From a virus: DNA of 42,717 nucleotides. This document shows, piece by piece, positions 20,008 through 28,567 of this stretch. The DNA lies in the IMG/VR virus record IMGVR_UViG_3300048033_000815, positions 1-42,717 of that record; one strand, written 5' to 3'. Both the position numbers and the translations under genes were made by a program. Each line of letters opens with the position of its first letter. The first letter of the stretch is position 1. The notes under the pieces were generated by a model. It saw only the letters and a program-made list of their open reading frames with translations. It was not told the DNA's origin and ran no database searches.

Positions 20008-21776
20008 ACGAAATAGTACAGAAGAAATCCGACTTAGTTGATGACCTGTTCAAGTCCGGTGTTGGCTTTGAAGCCATGCCCCTTGATACCGTAATTGAGT
20101 ATGCCGAAGCTGACGTAAAAGCATGTGAAAGCATCTTCCTAGCGCAGCAAGAGGACTACGCAAAGCCTGAGAATCAAAGCATGCAGAGTGTGGTCACCAT
20201 GATGAACCAAATGCTTCTGTTCTTGGTTGAGATTGAGCGCAACGGTGTGAAGATTGATAAGGCGGCGCTGGGCAAAATTGAGGCACACTTTAGAGATCGT
20301 TATAACTTTTGTAATAACAGGTTGGATGAAATTACAGAACAGGTCATGGGTGACAAGCCTTATAACCTCGCCTCTGGTGCAGATCGATCAGAGATCATTT
20401 ACTCACGGGGTCTGATAAACAAAGACCTGCACATTAAGATGTTTAACATCGGTACGAATGCTGCCGGTAAGCCTCTGTACCCGCCCCGCATGAACCGCAA
20501 AGAGTTTAACGATGCGTACCGGTCAAACACTAAGGTTCTGCACAAAACTGATGTGGTATGTTGTGACCCCTGCGATGGCAGAGGTCTGATCCAGAAGTAT
20601 AAGTCTGTGACCCGGCAGAAGCTGGGTAAGAAGTACAAGGTGCAGGGTGAACCGTACAAGAACCTGTCCAAGTGTCCTGAGTGTAAAGGTGTAGGAGCTT
20701 TCTATGTACCCAATGGCAAGGTAGCAGGCCTCAAGCTTAACCCTACCGGCCCTAGCGATGCATCTATTAATGGTTTTAAGACAGACAAGCACACCATCAA
20801 GCTTCTGATCGAACAGGCCCGGAGAAAGCGCAATGACCTTGCAGTAGAGTTCCTTGAGCTAATGACTGAGGCGAGTGCGGTCAGCACCTACCTAGACAGC
20901 TTCATTGCAGGTATCGAAACATGGACACGGCCAGACGGTATTCTACATGCACAGTTCAATCAGTGCATCACAGCTACCGGTAGATTGTCATCCACTGCAC
21001 CTAACCTGCAGAACATGCCAAAGCGTGGCTTTCCTGTGCGTGAGGCTATGGTAAGCCGGTTTAAAGACGGGCTGATTATTGAGAGTGATTTCAGTGGTTT
21101 AGAATTTGTTATGGCAGGGGAACTTTCTGGTGATCCGCAGATCATTAAGGATGTTTTGGAAGGTAAAGACCTACACAAGCAGACTGCATCCATTATTAAT
21201 GAGTGTGAGATTAATGAAGTGGGCAAAGACGCTAGGCAAAATGCCAAGGCTCATTCGTTCGCCCCTATTTATGGGGCCACTGGGAATCAATATGAAGGGC
21301 ATATAAAAAACTATTACAGCCGTTTTTTCCAGATCTACAAAGGCCTTGGGACGTATCACAAGAAGCTAACAGATGGTGTACTGAAGAACGGTCACATACA
21401 GATCTTCTCCGGGCGTCAGTTCTTCTGGCCCAATGAAGAACGCCGCAAGAACGGACGCACTAAGAACTACACCCAACAGGTTAACTACCCTGTGCAGTCT
21501 GCAGCGACAGCCGACATTGTGCCACTTAGCTGCATACGAGCCTTCCGCAAGTTCAAGGAATTAAACCTGCGCTCCAAGCTTGTTCTGACGGTACATGATT
21601 CCATTGTGGTCGATACTCATCCTGATGAAGAAGAACAGGTCAAAGAGGTGCTGCAGTGGGCCATGGAAAAGGTCACAGAAGAGGCAAAAGAGCTTTGGGA
21701 TTATGACTTTATTCTGCCCCTCAAAATAGAAACATCTCGTGGCAAAAATTGGCTGGATCAAGTCGAATATGATTGA
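20004..21776 (+). CDS. polA: DNA polymerase A with inserted DnaJ-type zinc finger
   Basis: 590 residues, AGGAG 6 bases before ATG. Exo III is YAEAD (33-37). Residues 183-235 carry CDPCDGRG (187-194) and CPECKGVG (224-231), the CxxCxGxG repeats of the DnaJ central domain, placed between exonuclease and polymerase parts. Polymerase motifs follow: TGRLSST.PNLQN (325-337), motif A SDFSGLEF (361-368), motif B KAHSFAPIYG (415-424), motif C HDS (531-533, where most family-A enzymes have HDE). The residue matching E. coli position 762 is Phe (F419). It is the replicative polymerase of the phage and the strongest marker of HMO-2011-type phages. Confidence 0.95.
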   Translation: MNEIVQKKSDLVDDLFKSGVGFEAMPLDTVIEYAEADVKACESIFLAQQEDYAKPENQSMQSVVTMMNQMLLFLVEIERNGVKIDKAALGKIEAHFRDRYNFCNNRLDEITEQVMGDKPYNLASGADRSEIIYSRGLINKDLHIKMFNIGTNAAGKPLYPPRMNRKEFNDAYRSNTKVLHKTDVVCCDPCDGRGLIQKYKSVTRQKLGKKYKVQGEPYKNLSKCPECKGVGAFYVPNGKVAGLKLNPTGPSDASINGFKTDKHTIKLLIEQARRKRNDLAVEFLELMTEASAVSTYLDSFIAGIETWTRPDGILHAQFNQCITATGRLSSTAPNLQNMPKRGFPVREAMVSRFKDGLIIESDFSGLEFVMAGELSGDPQIIKDVLEGKDLHKQTASIINECEINEVGKDARQNAKAHSFAPIYGATGNQYEGHIKNYYSRFFQIYKGLGTYHKKLTDGVLKNGHIQIFSGRQFFWPNEERRKNGRTKNYTQQVNYPVQSAATADIVPLSCIRAFRKFKELNLRSKLVLTVHDSIVVDTHPDEEEQVKEVLQWAMEKVTEEAKELWDYDFILPLKIETSRGKNWLDQVEYD

Positions 21777-21802
21777 CTTGTGCCACTTAGTAATGCCATA
21801 CT
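21773..21802 (+). promoter_or_regulatory. promoter with a variant of the shared element
   Basis: TTGACT at 21773-21778 overlaps the polymerase stop codon; CATACT lies 18 bases on (21797-21802). TGCCACTTAGTAATG (21781-21795) fills the spacer, matching the 20-base element in its first 11 bases. It precedes the candidate SSB gene and the genes after it. Confidence 0.6.
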
Positions 21803-21833
21803 GTAAGTCCATCTAATAGAGGATCGAATCGAG

Positions 21834-22688
21834 ATGAATGATCTTACAAATGTAAATCAAATAGACCTGCAGGCGATGAACGAACTGCTAGGCACTCAAG
21901 TAACAGGCGGCACTGGTGGAGCGATTGTTCGTGTACCAGAGCTTAAAATAAATTCACGGTCACGGGACAAGGAAACGAAGAAGGCTATCCCAGAGGGGTC
22001 ATACTTCCTGACTAATATGGATCAAAAGGTGTACAGCGAGACCGTTACGTTTCGCCCGTTAGCTACACACCTTCAGTATTTCCATTGGGATGAAATTGAC
22101 GGTAAGCGCACACTGGTGAACAAGTCCATCGCCATTCCTAGCCCCCGTGATGAAGCCCGTGATATTCAAGGCGGCATTGCTTGTGGGTATCCTTCGTGGG
22201 AGACCTTACAGGAAATGGATTACGCTGATGCAAAGGTCTACAAGGCCATGAAGCATCGTGTGACCCGTGGCCTTGTAAGCTATGACGGCGTTACAGCCGA
22301 TGGCGAGAAGGTTTCCATTGAGAACCAGCCTTGCATCATGTTCCACAAGAATAGCACCTTTGGCGGCTTCTGGAACGGCTTTATGAAGAACTTGCCCAAG
22401 GGTTCTAACATTTATGAATACGAGACTGAAATGGGTGCCGATTACAACGAAAACGGCTCTGTGGTTTGGTACACGCCTTTCTACACAGTGGATCTCTCCA
22501 AAAAGTTGGATATGACCCAACAGGTGTTCGACACGATGTCTGTGTTTGCCCAAGCGATCAAAAAAGAGAACCAAGAGATTGATGCTAAATACTTCACGGC
22601 AATCAAAGAAGGTTCGCTTGATAACAAGGCAATGAATGCGCTCAACATCGAAGACAGTCTCGACGATGATTTTGTTGATGTAGCCTAA
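21834..22688 (+). CDS. candidate single-stranded DNA-binding protein
   Basis: 284 residues with no catalytic motif recognised. Beta-rich body (SYFLTNMDQKVYSETVTFRP, GFWNGFMKNLPKG) and an acidic C terminus (IEDSLDDDFVDVA), the layout of phage SSB proteins whose acidic tail contacts replication partners. It sits between DNA polymerase and a Cas4/RecB-like nuclease with its own promoter. Function is inferred from position and acidic tail only. Confidence 0.6.
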   Translation: MNDLTNVNQIDLQAMNELLGTQVTGGTGGAIVRVPELKINSRSRDKETKKAIPEGSYFLTNMDQKVYSETVTFRPLATHLQYFHWDEIDGKRTLVNKSIAIPSPRDEARDIQGGIACGYPSWETLQEMDYADAKVYKAMKHRVTRGLVSYDGVTADGEKVSIENQPCIMFHKNSTFGGFWNGFMKNLPKGSNIYEYETEMGADYNENGSVVWYTPFYTVDLSKKLDMTQQVFDTMSVFAQAIKKENQEIDAKYFTAIKEGSLDNKAMNALNIEDSLDDDFVDVA

Positions 22689-23536
22689 TGCTGCAATCCA
22701 AACTGGATGCAACAAATGACAAGCTATCCAACGATGAATTTGATGGTCTAACCATTGAAGATGCGTGGATAGAAGAGGCTGGCGAAGAGTTTAAGGCGGC
22801 TCTTCGCAAGCAGCTTACGCCGCAAGACAGAGATTTTCGTCTGCGGATGTCAAACATCGGGAAGCCTCTGTGCCAACTACAACATGGCGCAATGGGTTCT
22901 GAACAGAAACGTAAGTCCAAGAACTTCAAGGTCCAGATGATGATCGGTGACGCCGTTGAGTGCATCACTAATTTAATCCTGAAGGTCGCAGAGGTTAATA
23001 TTACCGGCGGTAAAAACCTTGTAGAAATGGACTTTGGCTCAGTCACCATTAAGGGTGAGGATGATATAGAAATAGATCACAAGATCTATGACGTTAAATC
23101 CTGCAGTCCCTTCGCCTTCGATAAGAAGTGGTCCAACGGTTATGAGGCTCTTAAAGAAGACGATCCATTCGGCTACATCGGACAGCTAACCGGTTATGCC
23201 CAAGCCCAAGATAAAGAATTGGGTGGCTGGATTGTTGTGAACAAGTCCACCGGTGCAATGCTTGCAGTAGATGCAAATGTTTCTGCATCTGAGAAATCTT
23301 ACAACATGTTTGCTATGAAAAGCACGGTTGAAAAGATTACAAGCGGAGCGCCTCTAGAGCGGCAGTTTGATCCCGTCCCCGATAAGTTTAATCGGAAACC
23401 CACCGGTCTCAAACGGTTGCCTATGGCTTGTTCCTTCTGTGACTTCACTCAAGCTTGCTATCCAAAGGCAAAGTTCAAACCTCACCCTATGTCGAAGGCA
23501 AAGGAACCACCTTCGTACTGGTTCGTAGAGGATTAA
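22688..23536 (+). CDS. PD-(D/E)xK exonuclease, Cas4/RecB-like
   Basis: 282 residues. GDAVECI (about 87-93), then EIDHKIYDVKSCSPFAFD (about 128-145) with the D...DxK nuclease core, and DPFGYIGQLTGYAQA with the conserved Gln/Tyr helix. Near the C terminus CSFCDFTQACYP gives the three Cys that, with one more, could hold an iron-sulfur cluster as in Cas4. Expected to resect DNA ends for recombination or packaging-linked processing. Overlaps the SSB-like gene stop by 1 base. Confidence 0.78.
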   Translation: MLQSKLDATNDKLSNDEFDGLTIEDAWIEEAGEEFKAALRKQLTPQDRDFRLRMSNIGKPLCQLQHGAMGSEQKRKSKNFKVQMMIGDAVECITNLILKVAEVNITGGKNLVEMDFGSVTIKGEDDIEIDHKIYDVKSCSPFAFDKKWSNGYEALKEDDPFGYIGQLTGYAQAQDKELGGWIVVNKSTGAMLAVDANVSASEKSYNMFAMKSTVEKITSGAPLERQFDPVPDKFNRKPTGLKRLPMACSFCDFTQACYPKAKFKPHPMSKAKEPPSYWFVED

Positions 23537-23538
23537 GC

Positions 23539-23889
23539 ATGGCGATAAAACCTCAGTCTGCAAAGGCTAAGGGCCGGCGTCACCAGCAATGGGTGAGAGA
23601 TAAAATTCTAGCACTGTTTCCGAAACTGGAACCAGATGATGTCCGTTCCACCGGGATGGGCCAAGGCGGGGAAGACGTTCAACTGTCGCCCGCTGCTAGA
23701 AAGCTCTTTCCCTACTCTGTGGAATGCAAGGCTCTGAACAAGATCAGTGCATACAAATTCATGGAGCAAGCTGAAGCCAACTGCCCACCCAAAGCGGAAC
23801 CAATCGCAATCATCAAAGCGGATCGGCAGAAGCCACTAGCCCTGATGGATGCAGAACACTTTTTCAAACTGATTGGAAAAAACAAATGA
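23539..23889 (+). CDS. PD-(D/E)xK endonuclease, Holliday-junction-resolvase-like
   Basis: 116 residues from ATG 23539. KAKGRRHQQWVRDKIL, then DDVRSTGMGQGGEDVQLSP and YSVECKALNKIS, with the GED and ECK pieces of a PD-(D/E)xK active site. The pattern matches small phage endonucleases often annotated as Hjc-like. It may resolve branched DNA before packaging. Follows the exonuclease gene after 2 bases. Confidence 0.72.
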   Translation: MAIKPQSAKAKGRRHQQWVRDKILALFPKLEPDDVRSTGMGQGGEDVQLSPAARKLFPYSVECKALNKISAYKFMEQAEANCPPKAEPIAIIKADRQKPLALMDAEHFFKLIGKNK

Positions 23890-24182
23890 AAGATAAAGAC
23901 CCCATCGCCTGCGGCTTATTCATAACGCCGGTAGACCATACAGGATTTAATCTCAGCGCCTTTAGCAACCTTGTAGGAAACGTGTCCGAAGAGGAAGTTA
24001 ATCACTACGAAGCTCTGGTTGAGGGCATCGGATACATGGTTCAAAACAACCCATTCTTTTTTGTGGATCTGGGCAACATGGTCCTCGACCAATCTGAAAT
24101 GGAAATCGAATTTGAGCCTGCCGATGAACTTGAGCAAGCCATTGCCGAAGCCAAAGTCATCCCCTTCAACAAAAAGAATTGA
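23886..24182 (+). CDS. 98-residue acidic protein of unknown function
   Basis: Overlaps the endonuclease by 4 bases. Residues 1-65 contain a hydrophobic core (GIGYMVQNNPFFFVDLGNMV) and the C-terminal third is acidic (SEMEIEFEPADELEQAIAEA). No recognised family or motif. Confidence 0.6.
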   Translation: MKDKDPIACGLFITPVDHTGFNLSAFSNLVGNVSEEEVNHYEALVEGIGYMVQNNPFFFVDLGNMVLDQSEMEIEFEPADELEQAIAEAKVIPFNKKN

Positions 24183-24189
24183 GGACACC

Positions 24190-24438
24190 ATGATGGATCT
24201 CAACCAAATCACCGATATGGTTAACCGGCCCCTGCATTACAACTCTGCAGAAATCGAGTGCATCGATGCAATGGAAGCCATGGTAGAAGGCTCAGACTGT
24301 GAGCCTCATGTAGCTTATTGCTGGCAAAATGCTTTTAAATACTTATGGCGCTGGCCCTACAAGGGCGGTCTTGAAGATCTCAAAAAGGCCCGTTGGTATT
24401 TAGACCGCCTCATTACAAAGCTGGAGGCGGAAGATTAA
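24190..24438 (+). CDS. DUF3310 protein
   Basis: 82 residues. VNRPLHYNSAEIECIDAMEA, AYCWQNAFKYLWRWPYKG and LKKARWYLDRLI are the DUF3310 signature, a small family common in phages and sometimes labelled nucleotide kinase, though the activity is unproven. GAGG lies 5 bases before the first ATG and 8 before the next, so the start may be 24193. Coupled to mazG by TAATG. Confidence 0.88.
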   Translation: MMDLNQITDMVNRPLHYNSAEIECIDAMEAMVEGSDCEPHVAYCWQNAFKYLWRWPYKGGLEDLKKARWYLDRLITKLEAED

Positions 24439-24863
24439 TGACCCCCGGCTATGAATACTTTGATGAAGGCAGTGCAGCCCTTCGTGACCCGGATACATAT
24501 CTGGGCAAATCACCTCTGGATATGGTTCAGCATTTTGCACGGACCTACCAGCAATCCATGGGCCATCAGTGGGCCAAGGGAACCCTGAAAGACCTTCTGC
24601 GTACCGTCCTTATCAAAGAGGAATACGCTGAAGTTCTAGAGGCTACAGAAGCCCCCGAAATGCTCAAGGAATTAGCGGATTTGGTTTACGTCACATACGG
24701 ATTTGCAGCCACGTTTGGCTGGAATTTAGACGAAGCTGTGCGCCGTGTTCATGCATCCAACATGAGCAAGCTCGGGGTCGATGGGGACGTAATTTACCGT
24801 GAAGACGGAAAAGTTCTCAAGGGGCCGAATTATGAAGAACCCGATTTAACAGACTTAGTTTGA
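24438..24863 (+). CDS. mazG: MazG-like nucleotide pyrophosphohydrolase
   Basis: 141 residues. LIKEEYAEVLEATEA then MLKELADLVYVTYGFA give the ExxE and ExxD metal sites of all-alpha NTP pyrophosphohydrolases. The end (VHASNMSKLGVDGDV, REDGKVLKGPNYEEPDL) matches the phosphoribosyl-ATP-pyrophosphatase-like branch frequent in marine phages. Marine phage MazG proteins have been linked to nucleotide pool and ppGpp control. Translated by coupling from DUF3310. Confidence 0.85.
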   Translation: MTPGYEYFDEGSAALRDPDTYLGKSPLDMVQHFARTYQQSMGHQWAKGTLKDLLRTVLIKEEYAEVLEATEAPEMLKELADLVYVTYGFAATFGWNLDEAVRRVHASNMSKLGVDGDVIYREDGKVLKGPNYEEPDLTDLV

Positions 24864-24871
24864 GGCAGACC

Positions 24872-26821
24872 ATGAATAACTATCTACCAACCGATTACCA
24901 AGCATTCATCCACACAAGTCGCTATGCCCGTTGGCTAGACGAAACAGGCCGCAGAGAGACTTGGGGCGAAACCGGAGACCGCTATGTTTCTAATATTATA
25001 GCTCCTGTGATTAAGGACACCGCAGTACAGAAGGAGATCTATGAGGCCATCACAGGCCTTGAGGTTATGCCTTCTATGCGATCCATGATGACCGCAGGTG
25101 TTGCAGCCGCCCGTGACAATACATGTATGTACAACTGTTCATACCTAGTCATCGATGACCCCAAAGCCTTCGATGAAGCTATGTTCATCCTGTTGTGCGG
25201 TACGGGCGTAGGGTTCTCTTGTGAGCGCCAGTACATCAAGAGCCTGCCAGAGGTTCCTGAGACCCTTTATGACAGCGATACAACCATTGTAGTGAAAGAC
25301 AGCAAAGAGGGTTGGGCCAAAGCGTATCGCCTTCTGATTAGTATGCTCTACGCCGGTGAAATCCCTACATGGGATGTCAGCAAGGTTCGCCCAGCCGGTG
25401 CTAGACTTAAAACCTTTGGTGGTCGTGCATCTGGCCCAGCGCCTTTGGTTGATCTGTTTAATTTCACGATTGATACCTTCAAAAAGGCTGCAGGCAGTAA
25501 GTTGTCTTCCTATGAATGTCACAGCATCATGTGCAAGATCGGTGAAGTGGTCGTGGTAGGTGGGGTGAGGCGTTCAGCGATGATCTCTCTATCCAACCTG
25601 TCAGATGATCGTATGCGTCACGCTAAGTCCGGTAAGTGGTGGGAAACAGCCCCGCACATGGGCCTAGCAAATAACTCTGTCGCATACACCGAAAAGCCAG
25701 ACGCTATGTCCTTCCTGCGTGAATGGACTGCATTGGCAGAAAGCGGTTCTGGTGAGCGTGGTATCTTCAATCGGGAAGCCGCTGTTAAGCAAGCCAATAA
25801 GAACGGACGCCGTGACCCTAACTTTGAATGGGGAACTAACCCGTGCAGCGAAATCATCTTGCGGGGACCAAAGACCGATAAGAGCGGCAATCCAATTGCA
25901 GGTACAGGCGGTCAGTTTTGTAATTTAAGTGAGGTAGTTATCCGTGCTTCAGACTCTAAAGAAGATCTTGTTCGGAAAGTCCGTATCGCAACCATTTTGG
26001 GAACGGTACAATCTACCTACACCAAGTTCCCTTATTTGCGAAAAGTGTGGGCGAAGAACACGGCAGAAGAACGGCTGTTGGGGGTGTCGCTGACCGGCAT
26101 CATGGACAACACCCTAACCAATGGCAAAGAGGGCGATCTAGCTGCTCTTCTAGAAGACCTGAAACAGGTGGCTGTTGATACCAATAAAGAATGGGCTGAT
26201 AAGCTGGGCATCGAAGTTTCGGCTGCTATAACTTGCGTTAAGCCATCGGGTACAGTTTCACAGCTTACAGACAGCGCCTCTGGAATACACGCACGACATA
26301 GCCCTTACTACATTCGTACTGTTCGTGGTGATAACAAAGATCCTCTGACACAGTTTATGAAGGACCAAGGCGTACCTAACGAACCAGAAGCCTTTAAGCC
26401 GGATCAAACCACCGTCTTCAGCTTCCCAATGAAGGCACCTGACAATGCGGTAGTTACCGCAGATATGTCAGCCATCGATCAGCTCAACATGTGGCTCATG
26501 TATCAACGACACTGGGCCGAACATAAGCCTAGTGTGACTATAAACGTAGAAAGTTCTGAATGGTTAGACGTAGGCGCATTTGTTTACGAGCATTTCGATG
26601 AAATGTCTGGTGTATCTTTCCTGCCGTTTGATGATCACACCTACCAGCAAGCACCCTACCAGCATGTCGGTAAGTCTGAGTACGAACAGATGCTTTCGTT
26701 TATGCCAAAGGCCATCGATTGGACGAAGCTTTCTTCTTATGAAGCGGAGGACAATACCTCTGGAAGTCAGACACTCGCATGCTCTGGCGATAGCTGTGAA
26801 ATCGTGGATCTCACTGCTTAG
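24872..26821 (+). CDS. nrdJ: adenosylcobalamin-dependent ribonucleotide reductase (class II)
   Basis: 649 residues from ATG 24872 (GAGG 6 bases upstream). Monomeric RTPR-like enzyme: NCSYLV (C89), LLCGTGVGFS, GTNPCSEI (C325, the expected thiyl radical Cys) and QFCNLSE (C350). The C-terminal pair C637/C642 (CSGDSC) has the CxxxxC spacing used for re-reduction. Reduces ribonucleoside triphosphates for phage DNA synthesis and makes the phage depend on host vitamin B12. A glutaredoxin gene follows directly, a plausible reductant. No intein seen. Confidence 0.95.
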   Translation: MNNYLPTDYQAFIHTSRYARWLDETGRRETWGETGDRYVSNIIAPVIKDTAVQKEIYEAITGLEVMPSMRSMMTAGVAAARDNTCMYNCSYLVIDDPKAFDEAMFILLCGTGVGFSCERQYIKSLPEVPETLYDSDTTIVVKDSKEGWAKAYRLLISMLYAGEIPTWDVSKVRPAGARLKTFGGRASGPAPLVDLFNFTIDTFKKAAGSKLSSYECHSIMCKIGEVVVVGGVRRSAMISLSNLSDDRMRHAKSGKWWETAPHMGLANNSVAYTEKPDAMSFLREWTALAESGSGERGIFNREAAVKQANKNGRRDPNFEWGTNPCSEIILRGPKTDKSGNPIAGTGGQFCNLSEVVIRASDSKEDLVRKVRIATILGTVQSTYTKFPYLRKVWAKNTAEERLLGVSLTGIMDNTLTNGKEGDLAALLEDLKQVAVDTNKEWADKLGIEVSAAITCVKPSGTVSQLTDSASGIHARHSPYYIRTVRGDNKDPLTQFMKDQGVPNEPEAFKPDQTTVFSFPMKAPDNAVVTADMSAIDQLNMWLMYQRHWAEHKPSVTINVESSEWLDVGAFVYEHFDEMSGVSFLPFDDHTYQQAPYQHVGKSEYEQMLSFMPKAIDWTKLSSYEAEDNTSGSQTLACSGDSCEIVDLTA

Positions 26822-26829
26822 TGGTTGAT

Positions 26830-27054
26830 ATGTACACAATCTTAACCAGAGACCAATGCAACTTCTGTGACCGGGCTAAGGCAGTACTCCGGTCACAGGG
26901 GCAACCATATGCAGAGTACAACATACAATCAAAAAGTAGCAGGTGGCTCACGCCCCTGCTTCTAATGGCCGACCTAAAAACCGTACCCCAGATCTTTGAC
27001 CCTGAAGGAAAGTACATCGGAGGCTACAGCGAACTTGAGGACTCATTCAAATAA
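26830..27054 (+). CDS. glutaredoxin
   Basis: 74 residues from ATG 26830. MYTILTRDQCNFCDRAKAVL has the redox pair CNFC, TVPQIF the cis-Pro loop, and GGYSELE the glutathione-binding end. It should pass electrons to the ribonucleotide reductase encoded 8 bases upstream. A GTG at 26821 would add three residues. Confidence 0.93.
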   Translation: MYTILTRDQCNFCDRAKAVLRSQGQPYAEYNIQSKSSRWLTPLLLMADLKTVPQIFDPEGKYIGGYSELEDSFK

Positions 27055-27067
27055 TTGAGGCAGGTTT

Positions 27068-27250
27068 ATGAATAAAAACGAGGCATACGAAGTCGGATAT
27101 GAAGACTTCTTCAAGAACAACCATCGGTGCGCCTACAAGCCTAAAAGCCGTTTCTACAAAGAATGGCAACGTGGGTTCAATGACGCATACTTCTACAACA
27201 GGAGGACGCATGTACAAAGTATTTCAACAGAAAGACTTCAACAGGTATGA
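27068..27250 (+). CDS. small RMF-like protein
   Basis: 60 residues, GAGG 9 bases before ATG. EAYEVGYEDFF, CAYKPKS and EWQRGFNDAYF follow the spacing of ribosome-modulation-factor-like phage proteins (YxxG, CxY, WxxG), in which the ribosome-binding role is known for host RMF but not for phage copies. The last 14 residues overlap the next gene and may not be conserved. Confidence 0.6.
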   Translation: MNKNEAYEVGYEDFFKNNHRCAYKPKSRFYKEWQRGFNDAYFYNRRTHVQSISTERLQQV

Positions 27251-27629
27251 TGAAGCGGCACGGGCAGCGGCTAAAAAGTTCTGGTCTTCGGTTGGTTATC
27301 TTTGTGAAGACAATCCTGACGAATATGGGGTGGACCTAGTCGTTAAGGGCCAGAATAAGATGTTCTTCTGTGAGGTTGAGGTTAAGACTGTGTGGCACGG
27401 GGTACAGTTCAAGTACCCCACCATACACCTGCCTGTACGCAAGGCTAAGTTCTTAACCAAGCCCACACAGTTTATGATCTTTAATAATAGCCTGACCCAC
27501 GCAGCCATCTTTGGCCGCAAGGTGGTTCTGGATAGCCCCTGCGTCGAAGTCTCCAATGTGAAGATCTCACATGGCGAAAAGTTCTTTGACGTACCATTTG
27601 AAAAAGCAACCTTCGTACAAACAATTTAG
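27210..27629 (+). CDS. PD-(D/E)xK-type nuclease-like protein
   Basis: 139 residues; AGGAGG 4 bases before ATG 27210 decides the start. DEYGVDLVVKGQNKMFFCEV then EVKTVW gives a D...ExK core typical of restriction-enzyme-like folds. Length fits VRR-type or R-body-free single-domain nucleases. Substrate unknown; host DNA degradation or branch cleavage are possible. Confidence 0.6.
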   Translation: MYKVFQQKDFNRYDEAARAAAKKFWSSVGYLCEDNPDEYGVDLVVKGQNKMFFCEVEVKTVWHGVQFKYPTIHLPVRKAKFLTKPTQFMIFNNSLTHAAIFGRKVVLDSPCVEVSNVKISHGEKFFDVPFEKATFVQTI

Positions 27630-27635
27630 GTGAAT

Positions 27636-28352
27636 ATGAGCAAGAATGCCCGTCGATACACAAGAAAGCGCAAAATAACAGAAGGGGAAGCACCCACGCC
27701 TAAACACATTAAGTCTATCCAATTAGTTCCAAAGACCTACAACCAGCAATTGTATGCAAAGGCTCTTAACAATGACCCTCTAGTATTCGTCACAGGATGC
27801 GCAGGTACTGGCAAGACCTATATGGCGGCGACACAGGCCGCTAAGATGTACTACGAAGGCAGTGTAGCTAAGATCGTTATCACACGCCCTAACGTGGCCG
27901 CAGGTGGCCGTGACATAGGCTTCTTTAAAGGCGGTCTGGAAGAGAAGATGGCCCCATGGGTAGCTCCTCTGATTGATGTACTAAAGAAGCATCTGGGCGT
28001 CACAAAGGTGCAGAGCATGCTGTCGGATGGTAACATCGTCGTAGAGCCGTTCTCTGTGATGCGGGGTAAGTCATTTGATGACGCATTCATCATCCTAGAT
28101 GAAGCTCAGAACACCACCTACGTTGAGCTAAAGATGTTTCTGACCCGCATAGGTGAGAACACAAATGTAGTGGTAAACGGTGACGTAGCTCAGACAGATC
28201 TAGCAGAGAAGTCCGGGCTAGGCCGCATCATCAGAATGATCAAATCACAGATGCTACCCTTCCCTGTGATTGAAATGACTGTCGATGATATTGTGCGATC
28301 TGATGTGTGTGCCACATGGATTAAAGCCTTCATAGTAGAGGAAGCTGCGTAA
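27636..28352 (+). CDS. phoH: PhoH-like ATPase
   Basis: 238 residues. Walker A is VTGCAGTGKTYMAA (about 54-67) and Walker B is FIILDEAQNTT; FLTRIGENTNVVVNGDVAQTD is the following PhoH motif. PhoH is common in marine phages; the bacterial family is phosphate-starvation-related and PhoH2 proteins have RNA helicase/RNase activity, but the phage role is unsettled. A basic N-terminal tail (RRYTRKRK) may bind nucleic acid. GTG 27630 is an alternative start. Coupled to the next gene. Confidence 0.93.
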   Translation: MSKNARRYTRKRKITEGEAPTPKHIKSIQLVPKTYNQQLYAKALNNDPLVFVTGCAGTGKTYMAATQAAKMYYEGSVAKIVITRPNVAAGGRDIGFFKGGLEEKMAPWVAPLIDVLKKHLGVTKVQSMLSDGNIVVEPFSVMRGKSFDDAFIILDEAQNTTYVELKMFLTRIGENTNVVVNGDVAQTDLAEKSGLGRIIRMIKSQMLPFPVIEMTVDDIVRSDVCATWIKAFIVEEAA

Positions 28353-28519
28353 TGGATTTATACCTGTCCGGTTGCCTATACCTAATAGGCTCATTGTTTA
28401 TGACACTTAACTTTGAACCAGAGGAAGGCTCCTCTAGAGTGATGTATCTTTTGTTCGTATTCGCATGGCCTGTAATGACGCTGTGGCTGTTAGTAGAAGA
28501 CATGTTCCGAAAACAATAA
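28352..28519 (+). CDS. 55-residue two-helix membrane protein
   Basis: TAATG coupling to phoH. Two hydrophobic segments (residues 2-19, CLYLIGSLFMTL; 30-49, MYLLFVFAWPVMTLWLLV) separated by an acidic loop FEPEEGSS. Last plus-strand gene of the arm. A membrane role, such as superinfection exclusion or an early lysis-related function, is possible but not shown. Confidence 0.65.
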   Translation: MDLYLSGCLYLIGSLFMTLNFEPEEGSSRVMYLLFVFAWPVMTLWLLVEDMFRKQ

Positions 28520-28533
28520 AGCGCCCCGTGGTG

Positions 28534-28562
28534 TTGACCTCGGAGCGCCCTAAGCGTATAAT
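28534..28562 (+). promoter_or_regulatory. strong sigma70-like promoter of a small RNA
   Basis: TTGACC at 28534-28539, exactly 17 bases, TATAAT at 28557-28562: eleven of twelve consensus matches, the best promoter in the window. No ORF follows before the terminator at 28611-28645. The -35 box lies in a hairpin-forming stretch (GCGC...GCGC, 28521-28548). Confidence 0.8.
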
Positions 28563-28567
28563 AATAA

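Noticed and set aside
24872-26821. Intein or split in the ribonucleotide reductase
   Set aside because: All catalytic blocks are continuous and the length is normal for a monomeric class II enzyme.
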